NCBI RefSeq assembly: GCF_014596475.1
Contig: NZ_MECJ01000011.1
Coordinates: forward strand, 186,001 to 250,000
Origin: Streptomyces sp. CBMA152
GTDB taxonomy: Bacteria; Actinomycetota; Actinomycetes; Streptomycetales; Streptomycetaceae
Length of the DNA stretch: 64,000 nucleotides
Direction of reading: 5' to 3'
Shown: positions 7,725 to 15,748 of the stretch, in pieces
Position numbering within the stretch: the stretch's first letter is position 1
Layout: each line of letters starts with the position of its first letter
The notes under the pieces: generated by a model
What the model saw: the letters and a program-made list of their open reading frames with translations, nothing else
Told to the model about the DNA's origin: nothing
The model's database searches: none
Made by a program: the position numbers and the translations under genes

Positions 7725-8393
7725 ATGCTGGGTGTAACCGATCTTCCGACATACCTCATGGGCCTGGTGCTGATCATTCTGGCGCCCGGGCCCAACTCGC
7801 TGTACGTGCTCTCCGTCGCGGCCCGGCGTGGAGTACGGACGGGGTATGTCGCGGCGGCGGGGGTATGGACCGGGGACACGGTGCTGATGACGCTCTCCGC
7901 GCTCGGGGCGGCGTCGCTGCTGCAGACGACGCCGCTGCTGTTCGCGGTGGTCAAGTACGCCGGTGCCGGGTATCTCTCCTGGATGGCGATCGGCATGCTG
8001 CGGCAGGCACTCGGCATGTGGCGTGCCCGCCATGCGTCACCCGGGGCTGATGCGGCCCCCGGCCCCGAGGGCGAGGCCACCGAGGTCGCCGTCGAGCGCC
8101 CGTACCGGCGTGCGCTGATGCTCAGCCTCTTCAACCCGAAGGCGATCCTGTTCCTGGTCTCGTTCTTCGTGCAGTTCGTGGACCCCGGGTACGCCTATCC
8201 GGCGCTGTCCTTCCTGGTGCTCGGCACACTGCTGCAAACAGCGAGCTTCCTGTACCTGTCCACGCTCATATTCAGCGGCACCCGCCTCTCCGCCGCCTTC
8301 CGCCGCCGCAAGCGGCTGTCGGCCGGAGCAACGTCGGCGGCGGGTGTGCTCTTCCTCGGCTTCGCCGCGAAGCTGTCGCTCAGCGGGGTGTGA
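7725..8393 (+). CDS. leuE: LeuE-type amino acid exporter (LysE/RhtB family)
   Basis: The 222-aa membrane protein has about six transmembrane helices. It carries the family signature LAPGPNSLYVLSVAARRG near the N-terminus, a GVWTGDTVLM block, and a conserved second half (ALMLSLFNPKAILFLVSFFVQF). Its agreement with E. coli LeuE is close throughout (for example LSLTNPKAILFYVSFFVQF there), so export of leucine or similar amino acids is the best guess. ATG 7725 is chosen because it puts the protein start at the usual family position. No strong ribosome site is present, so translation may be leaderless or regulated. It is divergent from the toxin gene and converges closely with the lectin gene. Confidence 0.85.
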   Translation: MLGVTDLPTYLMGLVLIILAPGPNSLYVLSVAARRGVRTGYVAAAGVWTGDTVLMTLSALGAASLLQTTPLLFAVVKYAGAGYLSWMAIGMLRQALGMWRARHASPGADAAPGPEGEATEVAVERPYRRALMLSLFNPKAILFLVSFFVQFVDPGYAYPALSFLVLGTLLQTASFLYLSTLIFSGTRLSAAFRRRKRLSAGATSAAGVLFLGFAAKLSLSGV

Positions 8394-8405
8394 CGGGGGC
8401 GGCGG

Positions 8406-8948
8406 CTACTGCTGGTGCCACCGGTCGTACTGGTCGGAGGGATCGCAGGGCGTCGTCTGCAGAAGGGTGCCGTTGCGCACGCTCGGCGTGGACAGGCAGA
8501 GCCCGCTCGACGCGTTCTGCCATACGTCGTACCAGCCCGAGGGCGGCCCGTTGGGGTTGTCCGCGAAGAAGACGTTCCACTGCTGGGTGGGGTCGGCAGC
8601 GTTGCAGAACGCCATGACGACCGTTCCCGGCCCGGAGGCGGGCGCCGTGATGCAGCGTCCCGTGTGCTGGTTGGTGAAGGTGAACAGGCCGGTCTGGGTG
8701 TTGAACCCTTCGAGCCACTTCTGTTCGGAACCGCCGGTGCACGACCACATCTGGAGCTTCGCGGCGTTTTCGGTCGCGTTGTCGAGACAGTGGCTCGAAT
8801 TCCAGACGTTGATCGGGCTGAAGCCGTCGGCGTGCGCGGGTGCACCGGTCATGGCGATGACCAGCACCGCGAACACGGCCGTGACGAGCGCGAGCAGGCT
8901 GCGTCGTCCGGATCTGGGTCTACTGCGGGTGTCTCGCTCGAAGATCAC
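8406..8948 (-). CDS. Secreted ricin B-type (CBM13) lectin-domain protein
   Basis: The 180-aa protein is a signal peptide (cleavage around AHA-DG, residues 38-42) followed by a single beta-trefoil ricin-B module. The repeats show CLDN, LQMWSC, EQKWLE, GRCITAP, TQQWN and a third copy with SGLCLSTP. Such modules bind sugars, often galactose or xylan. With no catalytic domain attached it is probably a free lectin. GTG 8948 is chosen over upstream in-frame starts because GAAGGA lies seven bases before it. The stop is only 12 bases from the stop of leuE on the other strand. Confidence 0.8.
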   Translation of the reverse strand: MIFERDTRSRPRSGRRSLLALVTAVFAVLVIAMTGAPAHADGFSPINVWNSSHCLDNATENAAKLQMWSCTGGSEQKWLEGFNTQTGLFTFTNQHTGRCITAPASGPGTVVMAFCNAADPTQQWNVFFADNPNGPPSGWYDVWQNASSGLCLSTPSVRNGTLLQTTPCDPSDQYDRWHQQ

Positions 8949-9107
8949 TGGCGTTTCCTTCCGGGTCAACGTGGTTTCCCAGGGGAAGGTGCTGCGGGCC
9001 CATGCGGTGTGGTCGGACACCTGGCGGGCGCAGGACGCACGCTACTCGGGACCGGAGATCCTAGAAAGCGCGAATGCGTACGTCCGCTCCACCGGGCAGC
9101 CCTGGGC

Positions 9108-9740
9108 TCACCAGATCAGGCCGGTGTCCAGACCCGCATGGGTCTGGTGGTGCGACGGCTCGCCGTCAGCGGTGAGCGTGAAGCGGTCGACCTGCAGGTT
9201 GCGGACGTGGCAGGCGAGCGTGTCCATCGTGGTTCGCCGGAACAGCACCCCGTGTACCTGCTGAAGGAAACTTCCATGGGACACCACCAGGACTGACCGC
9301 GCCGGGAGGGCGAGGACCGCGTGCCGGAAGTACCGGGCGCGCTCGCGGAGTTGAGTAAGTGTCTCGCCTCCGGGCGGGTCAACCGAGTGCCGTACTCCGC
9401 CTGCGTCGACGTACGTGATCCGGGTCGCAAAAGCAGCGACTTGCTCCCTGTCCAGACCTTGCAGCACGCCATAGTCGCGCTCGTGACAGCGCGCGTCGAT
9501 CGCGATGTCGCGTTCCGGCAGGCCCGTGAGAAGAGTCGCGGTATGGATGGCGCGGCGGGCGGGAGAGGACAGGACGACGTCCGCGGACAGTACGCCATGG
9601 GCTGTGACGAACCGACGTACGGCGTCGTGCCCTTCGGCGGACAGCGGTTCATCCAGGCGCCCCGTGATGACACCGGCGGTGTTGTGGGCGGTCAGCGAGT
9701 GCCGCACGGTGGTGAGCGACCGCACTCCGCCTGCGGTCAC
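9108..9740 (-). CDS. Histidine phosphatase (phosphoglycerate mutase) superfamily protein
   Basis: The 210-aa protein has the phosphatase core. An N-terminal VRHSLTAHN replaces the usual RHGET and keeps the Arg-His pair, LSAEGHDAVRRF follows, then SSPARRAIHTA and late VLVVSHGSFLQQV with the second catalytic His. The variant RHS suggests a specialised phosphatase rather than glycolytic mutase. The start GTG 9740 overlaps the TGA of the upstream enolase-like gene (GTGA), so the two are translationally coupled and probably act on the same phosphorylated substrate. The substrate is unknown. Confidence 0.8.
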   Translation of the reverse strand: MTAGGVRSLTTVRHSLTAHNTAGVITGRLDEPLSAEGHDAVRRFVTAHGVLSADVVLSSPARRAIHTATLLTGLPERDIAIDARCHERDYGVLQGLDREQVAAFATRITYVDAGGVRHSVDPPGGETLTQLRERARYFRHAVLALPARSVLVVSHGSFLQQVHGVLFRRTTMDTLACHVRNLQVDRFTLTADGEPSHHQTHAGLDTGLIW

Positions 9741-10909
9741 AACACCCGTCCACGTAACAGCTCGTTGGTCCGCATCACCGAGCTGAAGTCCTGGTACGGG
9801 CCGACCTTGAGGTAGTCCAGATCCCATGCCGCCGCGACATGGCTGATCAAGGGGCTTCCCGTCTCCACGGAGCGGGCCGAGGCGATGAGCGGCAGACCGA
9901 GCTCGCGGGCCAGAGAGGCGAACCGGTGCGCCCCGGTCAGGCTGCCGATCTGATCGGGCTTCAGCAACACCCCGTCCACATGTGTCGCTTTGGCCGCCAG
10001 CTGTGCGGGGCTGGTGGACGTGAAGTTGTCGCTCAGCAGACCGCAGCGGGAAGGGCGGACGGCGTGGAACGCTGCCCAGCCGTCGATGTCGGTCTCGGCG
10101 AGGGGGTCTTCCAGCAGCACGATGTCGAACCGGGCGACCAAGTCGAGCCAGTGGCCGATGAGTTCGTCCCGGTCCAACCGTGCGCCGCTGACCGGCAGCG
10201 CGTACTTGTCGCTGTCGAGCCAGTCGCCGGCACTAGCGTCGATCATGATGCCGAAGGTCTCGGCGAGCCCGGCGCGCTCCAGCAGTGTGGTCACCAGCGA
10301 CAGTGCGGCCTCGTTGGGATCGAGCCCGAGATCGTGCACCGGGTTGCCGCCGACTTCGCGCAGCGGGAAGCCGGTCAGCGCGGCACGGGCGTCGGCGAGC
10401 AGGCGGCGGTAGCCGTCGATCGCGGCCACCGGATCGTCGTGCCGGGGAACAAGTAGGAACTCGGTGAAGTCGCTGGTCACGGGGAGGCTGTAGGCGTGAA
10501 GACCGCCGTTCAGCAGGTTGAGGAGCAGCTTCGGAGGCCGTCGCGTTCCGGTGGTGACGTTACGGAATCGGGCCTCGAAGAAGGCGGCCGAGAGTGCGTA
10601 ACAGGCCGTACGGCCCCAGTGGGAACGGTGGTGGTCGAGGACCTCGTCGAAGGAGACCTGACCGAACGCCCCGCCGCTCAACACCCGTTGAGCCTCCGCC
10701 ACCACACGCTGCGCCTCGCCAGGACTCCCGACCGCACCGGTCTCGTACATACTCGGTGTATCGGCCCGGGGAGCAGCGCCCTGCCCAGTTCGCCCATCGG
10801 CGAGGCGGACCGTGAACTCAGGTATCCACTCCAGATGGGTATTCAGAATCATCCGGCAGCCCACACCGGTCACGACGGTTTCCTCGTCCGGAAACGGTGG
10901 CACGAGCAC
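9737..10909 (-). CDS. Enolase-superfamily protein with altered active site
   Basis: The 390-aa protein aligns along its length with enolase: NLLNGGLHAYS (134-141), TEFLLVP (149-155), IMIDASAGD (metal Asp224), LLEDPL (metal Glu267), LLSDNF (metal Asp294), VLLKPDQIGSLT (Lys317) and YLKVG (Lys368). Two catalytic sites differ. The GDEGG loop carrying the second catalytic Glu is GGNPV (187-191), and the SHRS His is Ala (SARS, 344-347). It therefore keeps the magnesium site and the base lysine but should not hydrate phosphoenolpyruvate normally. It is also shorter than glycolytic enolase (about 430 aa). GTG 10909 follows GGAGGA. It sits between the 179-aa protein gene and the coupled phosphatase gene. 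Confidence 0.8.
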   Translation of the reverse strand: MLVPPFPDEETVVTGVGCRMILNTHLEWIPEFTVRLADGRTGQGAAPRADTPSMYETGAVGSPGEAQRVVAEAQRVLSGGAFGQVSFDEVLDHHRSHWGRTACYALSAAFFEARFRNVTTGTRRPPKLLLNLLNGGLHAYSLPVTSDFTEFLLVPRHDDPVAAIDGYRRLLADARAALTGFPLREVGGNPVHDLGLDPNEAALSLVTTLLERAGLAETFGIMIDASAGDWLDSDKYALPVSGARLDRDELIGHWLDLVARFDIVLLEDPLAETDIDGWAAFHAVRPSRCGLLSDNFTSTSPAQLAAKATHVDGVLLKPDQIGSLTGAHRFASLARELGLPLIASARSVETGSPLISHVAAAWDLDYLKVGPYQDFSSVMRTNELLRGRVL

Positions 10910-10922
10910 GCCGAATCCTCCG

Positions 10923-11462
10923 CTACAGCCAGCTGATACGGGCACGGTCGAGTCGCTCCCAGTCCGCAGGACGGGCCTGTTTCCCGCTCGCCGCGGTATC
11001 GATGAGCCGCTGTACGACGGTCATGATCTCGGGGGTCGCGTCGCACAGGTCGCCCGCGTCGTGCGGGCCGATCTCGTCCACTGCCACGCCCGCCTCGGCC
11101 AGCAGGTCCTCGGGGTGGGACAGCTTGCCGGTCAGCCAGCCCACGGGGTCGGCGGTCAGTTCGTCGGTGAAGACGTCGTCGACGGGGCCCCAGCCGTTGA
11201 ACCGTGGATGGTAGTGCGCACGGTCCAGGCTGCCGGGCGGGCTGGACACGGACTCCAGCAGGTCCGCCCTCCACAGTGGCCGGTGCACCGCGATGGGCGC
11301 CGCCCGGTACAACGACCCGCCCCAGTCCCCCGGTTCGAAGAATCGCACCTCGACCCGCACACCGCGCTCCGGCCCCTCCCGTCCTGGCGGCAACGAGGGA
11401 TCCATCAGATACAGATCGCTCACCGCCACACCGATCCGCTCGAAACCAAACGCGTACAGCAC
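10923..11462 (-). CDS. Uncharacterised 179-aa protein, first gene of the enolase-like operon
   Basis: This is the paralogue of the gene at 471-1010, with the same length and start (MLYAFGFERIGV), the same EGPERGVR and RPLWR-DLLES blocks, and the His-containing DRAHYHPRF. The family is unknown to me. GTG 11462 follows GGAGG by four bases. The stop lies 13 bases before the enolase-like start, so the protein is probably made with the enolase-like protein and the phosphatase and may share a substrate or complex with them. The duplicate at the other site stands alone. Confidence 0.75.
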   Translation of the reverse strand: MLYAFGFERIGVAVSDLYLMDPSLPPGREGPERGVRVEVRFFEPGDWGGSLYRAAPIAVHRPLWRADLLESVSSPPGSLDRAHYHPRFNGWGPVDDVFTDELTADPVGWLTGKLSHPEDLLAEAGVAVDEIGPHDAGDLCDATPEIMTVVQRLIDTAASGKQARPADWERLDRARISWL

Positions 11463-11594
11463 GAGACCTCCGGTGCGGGAGCACGGTGGGCGGGACTGTC
11501 CGGGACGGCTACACGGCTACCCACGGCACGACGCCACGAAGCGGGACGGTCACGTCGGCAGTGCTTTCCGGACAGGCCCGGACCACACCCCGGC

Positions 11595-11876
11595 TCAGAA
11601 GACGAAGTAGCTCGTCCCGAACGTGTTCGCCGACTGTCCGGGGTCCACCTCTGCCGTCACCGGACCCTGACAGTTCGGCCCTGCGTGCACCATAACCAGC
11701 GAGTTGGTGTAGTTCCGGAGGGAAACCGGCGACGATGTCGCGTAGCAGCCCCGCTGCGGGTTCTGGTGCGGCACACCGTTCACCACCAGGAATCCCGTCG
11801 CTGCCTGAGCGGGAACAGCGAGCGCAAGCACACCGGCAGCAGCGAGCATGCCGACCCCCGCGATACGACGACGCAT
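11595..11876 (-). CDS. Small secreted protein, function unknown
   Basis: The 93-aa product has a Sec signal (MRRRIAGVGMLAAAGVLALA, cleavage near AQA-AT) leaving about 63 mature residues. These contain two cysteines (GCYATSSP and NCQGPVTA) that could form one disulfide. The rest is rich in small polar residues (SLRNYTNSLVMVHAGPNC). The fold may be a small beta-sandwich, but no family is recognised. GGGAGG six bases before ATG 11876 supports the start. It stands alone between the 179-aa gene and the TetR gene. Confidence 0.75.
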   Translation of the reverse strand: MRRRIAGVGMLAAAGVLALAVPAQAATGFLVVNGVPHQNPQRGCYATSSPVSLRNYTNSLVMVHAGPNCQGPVTAEVDPGQSANTFGTSYFVF

Positions 11877-12014
11877 GACTGTCCTCCCAACCGGGGAAGC
11901 ACAGCCGGAAGCGGCCACTCCCCCACAGACCATGACTGACCCTCACATCCTGCTCTTGCCAGGACGGACACCGCCATCCCTAGAACAGGGGGTAGTACCC
12001 GGGGAGTTTCCAAG

Positions 12015-12617
12015 CTAGTCGTCCCGCTGAGGGGCGGCACCGACGAGCAGCGCGACCAGGCGCACCGCCTGCTCACTGGCATCAGGCGCGTCTGTCCAGC
12101 TGGCCATCAGGAGGTGGTGGACGGTTCCGACGAGCGCGAGGGCGATCGAGGGGGTGTCGGTGGCGGCCGGAAGGCGTCCGAGGTGCCGCTCGGCGTCCAG
12201 GTAGGCGGTGATCGCGTCCTGGATCGCGGTGAAGCCCGGTGCGCCGGCCTCCAGGGCCCCGCGAATCCGGAAGGAGGCGGCGGGGCGGGTCATGGCCAGG
12301 CCGATGACCGCGGGGTCCAGGGAATTCAGGAGTGCCAGCGCGACCGTGGTGAGGTTGTCGGCCACGGTGGCCTGACCCGCTCGGTCAGGAAGCCCGTCGG
12401 CCTGTCGTGCGGTACGCGCGAACCGGTCGAGGACCAGCTCAGCGACGAACTCGTCCAGGCCGTCGAAATGCGTGTGCAGCAATCCCTTGGCACACCCCGC
12501 CTCGCCAGTGATCGCCCTACTGGTCAGCGCGGCCGGACCTTCACGGGCCAGGACCCGCTCCGCGGCATCGAAGAGCCGCTCGCGAACATCGGGGATCGCT
12601 ACTCCACGCGGTGACAT
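12015..12617 (-). CDS. TetR-family transcriptional regulator
   Basis: The 200-aa protein starts with a TetR helix-turn-helix (VRERLFDAAERVLAREG, then LTSRAITGEAGCAKGLLHTHF, residues 11-52) followed by an all-helical ligand and dimer domain. It is divergent from the methyltransferase at 12773. The 155-base gap holds two tandem copies of a 22-base dyad built on TATGGGC, the likely binding sites, so the protein probably represses both itself and the methyltransferase until it binds a ligand. The ligand is unknown. Confidence 0.9.
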   Translation of the reverse strand: MSPRGVAIPDVRERLFDAAERVLAREGPAALTSRAITGEAGCAKGLLHTHFDGLDEFVAELVLDRFARTARQADGLPDRAGQATVADNLTTVALALLNSLDPAVIGLAMTRPAASFRIRGALEAGAPGFTAIQDAITAYLDAERHLGRLPAATDTPSIALALVGTVHHLLMASWTDAPDASEQAVRLVALLVGAAPQRDD

Positions 12618-12691
12618 CGGCCTCGCCTCTCCTGGTATGGCTCATACGGGTGTTACGGCGTCGCGGCCCGCTCCGGCGCACAGGGGATTGC

Positions 12692-12735
12692 CAGTATGGG
12701 CGCGCGCCCATACTGTTTGGGCACACGCCCATACT
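12692..12735. promoter_or_regulatory. Twin TetR operators between regulator and methyltransferase
   Basis: Site 1 (12692-12715) is a perfect 24-base palindrome with arms CAGTATGGGCGC and GCGCCCATACTG. Site 2 (12714-12735) repeats it imperfectly as TGTTTGGGC, ACAC, GCCCATACT. Centres are 21 bases apart, two helical turns, so two dimers could bind the same face. The last half-site contains TACTAG, a possible -10 of the methyltransferase promoter, 36 bases before its start. Confidence 0.8.
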
Positions 12736-12772
12736 AGTTCCGGCACGCACCGCATCCACCAGGAGGCCTCGC

Positions 12773-13618
12773 ATGCAACACATCGTCAACACCGACCAGG
12801 CACAGGCGTGGAACGGTTACGAGGGCGAGCACTGGGCCCAGAACCAGGACCGCTGGGACGCCGTCAACGCCGGGTTCAACGAGCCCCTGCTCGACGCCGC
12901 CGCGATCCAGGAGCGCGACCGCGTCCTGGACATCGGCTGCGGAAACGGGTGCACGACCCGACTGGCCGCCCGCCGGGCCCCCGACGGCCGGGTCCTGGGT
13001 CTGGACCTCTCGGCACCGATGCTGGCGCGCGCACGCGAGAGCGCGCAGCGCGAGCAGATCCCCAACGTGGCCTTCGAGGAGGGAGACGCCCAGGTCCACG
13101 ACTTCGAGCCGGGCGCGTTCGACGTCACGATCAGCCGCTTCGGGGTGATGTTCTTCGCCGACCCCTTCGCCGCGTTCAGCAACATCCGGCGCGCCTTGCG
13201 CCCCGGTGGCCGTCTGGCGTTCATCTGCGCGGCCGGGGCCGAGGACAACGAGTGGCTTCAGGCCGTCGCGGCACTGCGCGACATCCTGCCCGTCGGAGAG
13301 TTCGGCACACCGGGAAGCCCCGGAATGTTCTCGCTGGCGGACCCGGACCGCACCGGCCAAATCCTGTCCGCCGCCGGGTTCGAGCACATCGATGCCGTGC
13401 GCGTCGAGGCGTACGGGACGTGGGGGCGCAACGCCGCCGACGCGGCCTCCTTCCTGCTGACCTCCGGCCCCGGACGCCACCTGACCAGCCAGGTCGCACC
13501 AGAGGTCCAGGACCGGGCCCACCGGACGCTCGCCGACATCCTCAGCACCCACGAGGAGAACGGCGCACTGCGACTGCGCGCCCCCGCCTGGCTGATCACT
13601 GCCAACTGCCCCAAGTAG
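12773..13618 (+). CDS. Class I SAM-dependent methyltransferase under TetR control
   Basis: The 281-aa protein shows motif I VLDIGCGNG (51-59), strand-2 acid GLDLSAPML, FDVTISRFGVMFFADP and LRPGGRLAFI, as in UbiE-like methyltransferases. Its N-terminus (AWNGYEGEHWAQNQDRWD) is the typical cap that closes over SAM. ATG 12773 has a perfect AGGAGG six bases upstream. It is divergent from the TetR gene, with twin operators between, so it is probably induced by a small molecule and may modify or detoxify it. The substrate is unknown. Confidence 0.87.
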   Translation: MQHIVNTDQAQAWNGYEGEHWAQNQDRWDAVNAGFNEPLLDAAAIQERDRVLDIGCGNGCTTRLAARRAPDGRVLGLDLSAPMLARARESAQREQIPNVAFEEGDAQVHDFEPGAFDVTISRFGVMFFADPFAAFSNIRRALRPGGRLAFICAAGAEDNEWLQAVAALRDILPVGEFGTPGSPGMFSLADPDRTGQILSAAGFEHIDAVRVEAYGTWGRNAADAASFLLTSGPGRHLTSQVAPEVQDRAHRTLADILSTHEENGALRLRAPAWLITANCPK

Positions 13619-13639
13619 GCGGCACTTTCACAGCCGGGA

Positions 13640-14665
13640 CTAGCCCTCCCGCGCCGCCGAGGTGAGCGACATGTCCGCGTAACGATCGCCCGCGACCCGG
13701 CCCGCAATCGGCTCCAGGAGTGCCAGCTCCTCGGGGGTCAGCGTGATCCGGGTGGCCGCGGCGTTCTCAAGGAGGCGAGTGCGCTTGCGGGTGCCGGGGA
13801 TCGGTACGACGGTCAGGCCGTGCACCTGGGCCCGGTGCTGCACCCAGGCCAGGGCGATCTGCGCCGTGGTGGCGCCGTGATCGGCTGCGATCTTGTGCAG
13901 AGGCGCAAGCAGAGCCGCGTTCGCCCGTGCGTTGTCGCCGGTGAAGCGCGGCAGCAACTGCCGGAAGTCGCTGCTGGAGAGCTCCGTGCTCGCGTCGGTG
14001 AACGCGCCGGTCAGAAAGCCCCTGCCGAGCGGCGAGTACGGCACGAAGGCGACACCGAGTTCGGCGGCGGCGCCCACCGCGCTGCGCTCGACGTCCCGGC
14101 TGAAGAGCGACCACTCCGTCTGCAGCGCGGTGATCGGATGCACGGCGTGCGCCTCGCGCAACTCGGCGCCCGTGACCTCGCTCAGACCGAGGTGCTTGAC
14201 CTTGCCCTCCCGTACGAGTTCGGCCATGGCACCGACCGACTCGGCGAGCGGGACGGCGGGGTCGCGGCGGTGCATGTAGTAGAGGTCGATGACCTCCACG
14301 CCCAAGCGGCGCAGGCTCGCTTCTACTGCCTTCTTGATGTACGCGGGATCGTTGCGGATGGCCCGGTAGCTCGGGTCGTCCGCGCGGTACTCGATGCCGA
14401 ACTTGGTCGCCAGAGTGATCTCGTCCCGGTGCGCGGCGACGAACGGTGCGAGGAACTCCTCGTTGGCGCCCACGCCGTACATGTCGGCGGTGTCGATCAG
14501 GGTGACGCCCGCCTCGACGGTCGCCTCCAGGGTGTCGCGGGCCGTCGCGGTGTCCGTCTCCCCGTAGGCGGCGCTGATGCCCATGGCACCGAAGCCCTGG
14601 ACCCCGACGAGGGGGCCGCCGGTGCCCAGTTCGACCTTGCGGATCTGCTCGATGGTGTTGCTCAT
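13640..14665 (-). CDS. Aldo/keto reductase
   Basis: The 341-aa protein has the AKR barrel with the complete catalytic tetrad Asp58 (LIDTADMYG), Tyr63, Lys88 (LATKFG) and His132 (YYMHRRDP), and the NADPH-binding VPIPGTRKRTRLLENAAA near the C-terminus. The subfamily resembles the AKR13-type YakC/AraC-induced reductases, which reduce aldehydes and ketones with NADPH. The gene starts 8 bases after the stop of the MerR regulator gene and is probably in one transcript with it, pointing to an inducible carbonyl-stress or redox response. Confidence 0.9.
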   Translation of the reverse strand: MSNTIEQIRKVELGTGGPLVGVQGFGAMGISAAYGETDTATARDTLEATVEAGVTLIDTADMYGVGANEEFLAPFVAAHRDEITLATKFGIEYRADDPSYRAIRNDPAYIKKAVEASLRRLGVEVIDLYYMHRRDPAVPLAESVGAMAELVREGKVKHLGLSEVTGAELREAHAVHPITALQTEWSLFSRDVERSAVGAAAELGVAFVPYSPLGRGFLTGAFTDASTELSSSDFRQLLPRFTGDNARANAALLAPLHKIAADHGATTAQIALAWVQHRAQVHGLTVVPIPGTRKRTRLLENAAATRITLTPEELALLEPIAGRVAGDRYADMSLTSAAREG

Positions 14666-14673
14666 GATGGCGC

Positions 14674-15138
14674 TCAGGCCCTTTCCGGCGCCTGGTGGGC
14701 GCCCGTATAAAAGTCGATCTTGGCGTCGAGTACGACGAGGGTGTCCGTCAGCTCCGCGACCCGCACGAGGACATCTCGCCGGGTCTGTTCGAGGATCTGC
14801 CGCCGCTCGTCGTAGGTGTCCTCGCCCTGGCGGACCAGCTCCGCGAAGTGCACCATGTCGGCGACCGGCATACCCGTCAGCCGCAGTCTGCGGACGAAGG
14901 AGAGCCAGTCCAGGTCCCGGTTGCTGTAGACGCGTTGGCCGGTGTGCGACCGCTCCACGTCCGGCATCAGACCTATCTCCTCGTACCAGCGCAGCGTGGG
15001 CGCGCTGAGCCCGGTGTACGCCGCGACCTCGCGGATCGTGTAGCGGTCCTGGCCGTCGGGGCGCGGATGGTCCGACCCCGCGACCACACAGGCGTCCACG
15101 GGCGGGGACTTCACGGGGGTGCTGTCGATCGCCGTCAT
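14674..15138 (-). CDS. MerR-family transcriptional regulator
   Basis: The 154-aa protein has a low-complexity N-terminus, the MerR winged helix (YTIREVAAYTGLSAPTLRWYE, with IGLMP and RVYSNRDLDWLSFVRRLR) and a coiled-coil dimerisation helix (RRQILEQTRRDVLVRVAELT). There is no cysteine-rich metal site at the C-terminus. ATG 15138 has no ribosome site. A dyad at 15156-15173 and a TAACGT -10-like hexamer put the transcript start at or next to the ATG, so the message is probably leaderless. It is cotranscribed with the aldo/keto reductase and probably activates its own promoter. Confidence 0.87.
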   Translation of the reverse strand: MTAIDSTPVKSPPVDACVVAGSDHPRPDGQDRYTIREVAAYTGLSAPTLRWYEEIGLMPDVERSHTGQRVYSNRDLDWLSFVRRLRLTGMPVADMVHFAELVRQGEDTYDERRQILEQTRRDVLVRVAELTDTLVVLDAKIDFYTGAHQAPERA

Positions 15139-15155
15139 GTCGGCAACGTTAGAAC

Positions 15156-15173
15156 CTTCAAGCGCACTTGAAG
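15156..15173 (-). promoter_or_regulatory. MerR operator/promoter
   Basis: The dyad CTTCAAG, CGCA, CTTGAAG has perfect 7-base arms and lies 18 bases before the MerR start. On the minus strand the downstream arm supplies a TTGAAG-like -35 close to TAACGT (15151-15146). Operators inside the promoter spacer are the normal arrangement for MerR activators. Confidence 0.65.
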
Positions 15174-15199
15174 CAAGCCCCGCCCATGAAACCCGCACG

Positions 15200-15748
15200 T
15201 CATCCCTTGCTCGCCGCAGGTTCCGGCACCGGAACCACATTCCCCGCCGCGTTGCAGCGGACGGTCCAGATCGTGTCGATCCCCTTCTCGTGGACCCGTA
15301 CGTCCACATCAGGCGGTTGTCTGCCACCGGGCACCTGGGCGTTGGCGGCGGTGCAGATGATCTGGGTGAGGCCCAGACCGCCGCCGCTCATCTTCGCGAC
15401 CGGCACCGGAAGGTAGAGATCCACCGCCCCTTCTCCGGCCTTCGCCACCAACTGCCCGTACATCGGCGGCACTTCGGTGATGAGACCACGAGCGCGTTCG
15501 GCGTCGTCGGGGCCTTCGAGGAGCAGATCGAGCGCCTGTTGGGGACCGACGGGAGTCGTGGCGTGGCGTGCGACCGCCTGGACGCCGTACGGGCTGACGA
15601 AGTAGACCTGCGCCTGGTACGACACGCTCCCCGGCTGCCGCAGACCCGACGCAGGCGCACCGGCCGGGACCGGGCCGGTGGGACTGATGCCGCAGCCCGC
15701 CAGACAGGCCGCGAACAACACAGCGGTGAGGCAGGTACGACGCCTCAT
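15200..15748 (-). CDS. GerMN-domain lipoprotein
   Basis: The 182-aa protein has a lipoprotein signal with lipobox LAGC (Cys19). The exported part begins QAQVYFVSPYGVQAV, passes ALDLLLEGPDDAERARGL and carries a GerMN-like segment typical of LpqB/CseA-like lipoproteins. ATG 15748 overlaps the stop of the sensor kinase gene (ATGA), so it is translationally coupled to the two-component system. By analogy with three-gene regulator-kinase-lipoprotein sets in Streptomyces, it may modulate the kinase sensor domain from outside the membrane. Confidence 0.82.
   Translation of the reverse strand: MRRRTCLTAVLFAACLAGCGISPTGPVPAGAPASGLRQPGSVSYQAQVYFVSPYGVQAVARHATTPVGPQQALDLLLEGPDDAERARGLITEVPPMYGQLVAKAGEGAVDLYLPVPVAKMSGGGLGLTQIICTAANAQVPGGRQPPDVDVRVHEKGIDTIWTVRCNAAGNVVPVPEPAASKG

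Noticed and set aside
9108..11462. A phosphonate biosynthetic cluster
   Set aside because: There is no phosphoenolpyruvate mutase, decarboxylase or nucleotidyltransferase gene nearby; only the enolase-like and phosphatase genes recall such pathways.
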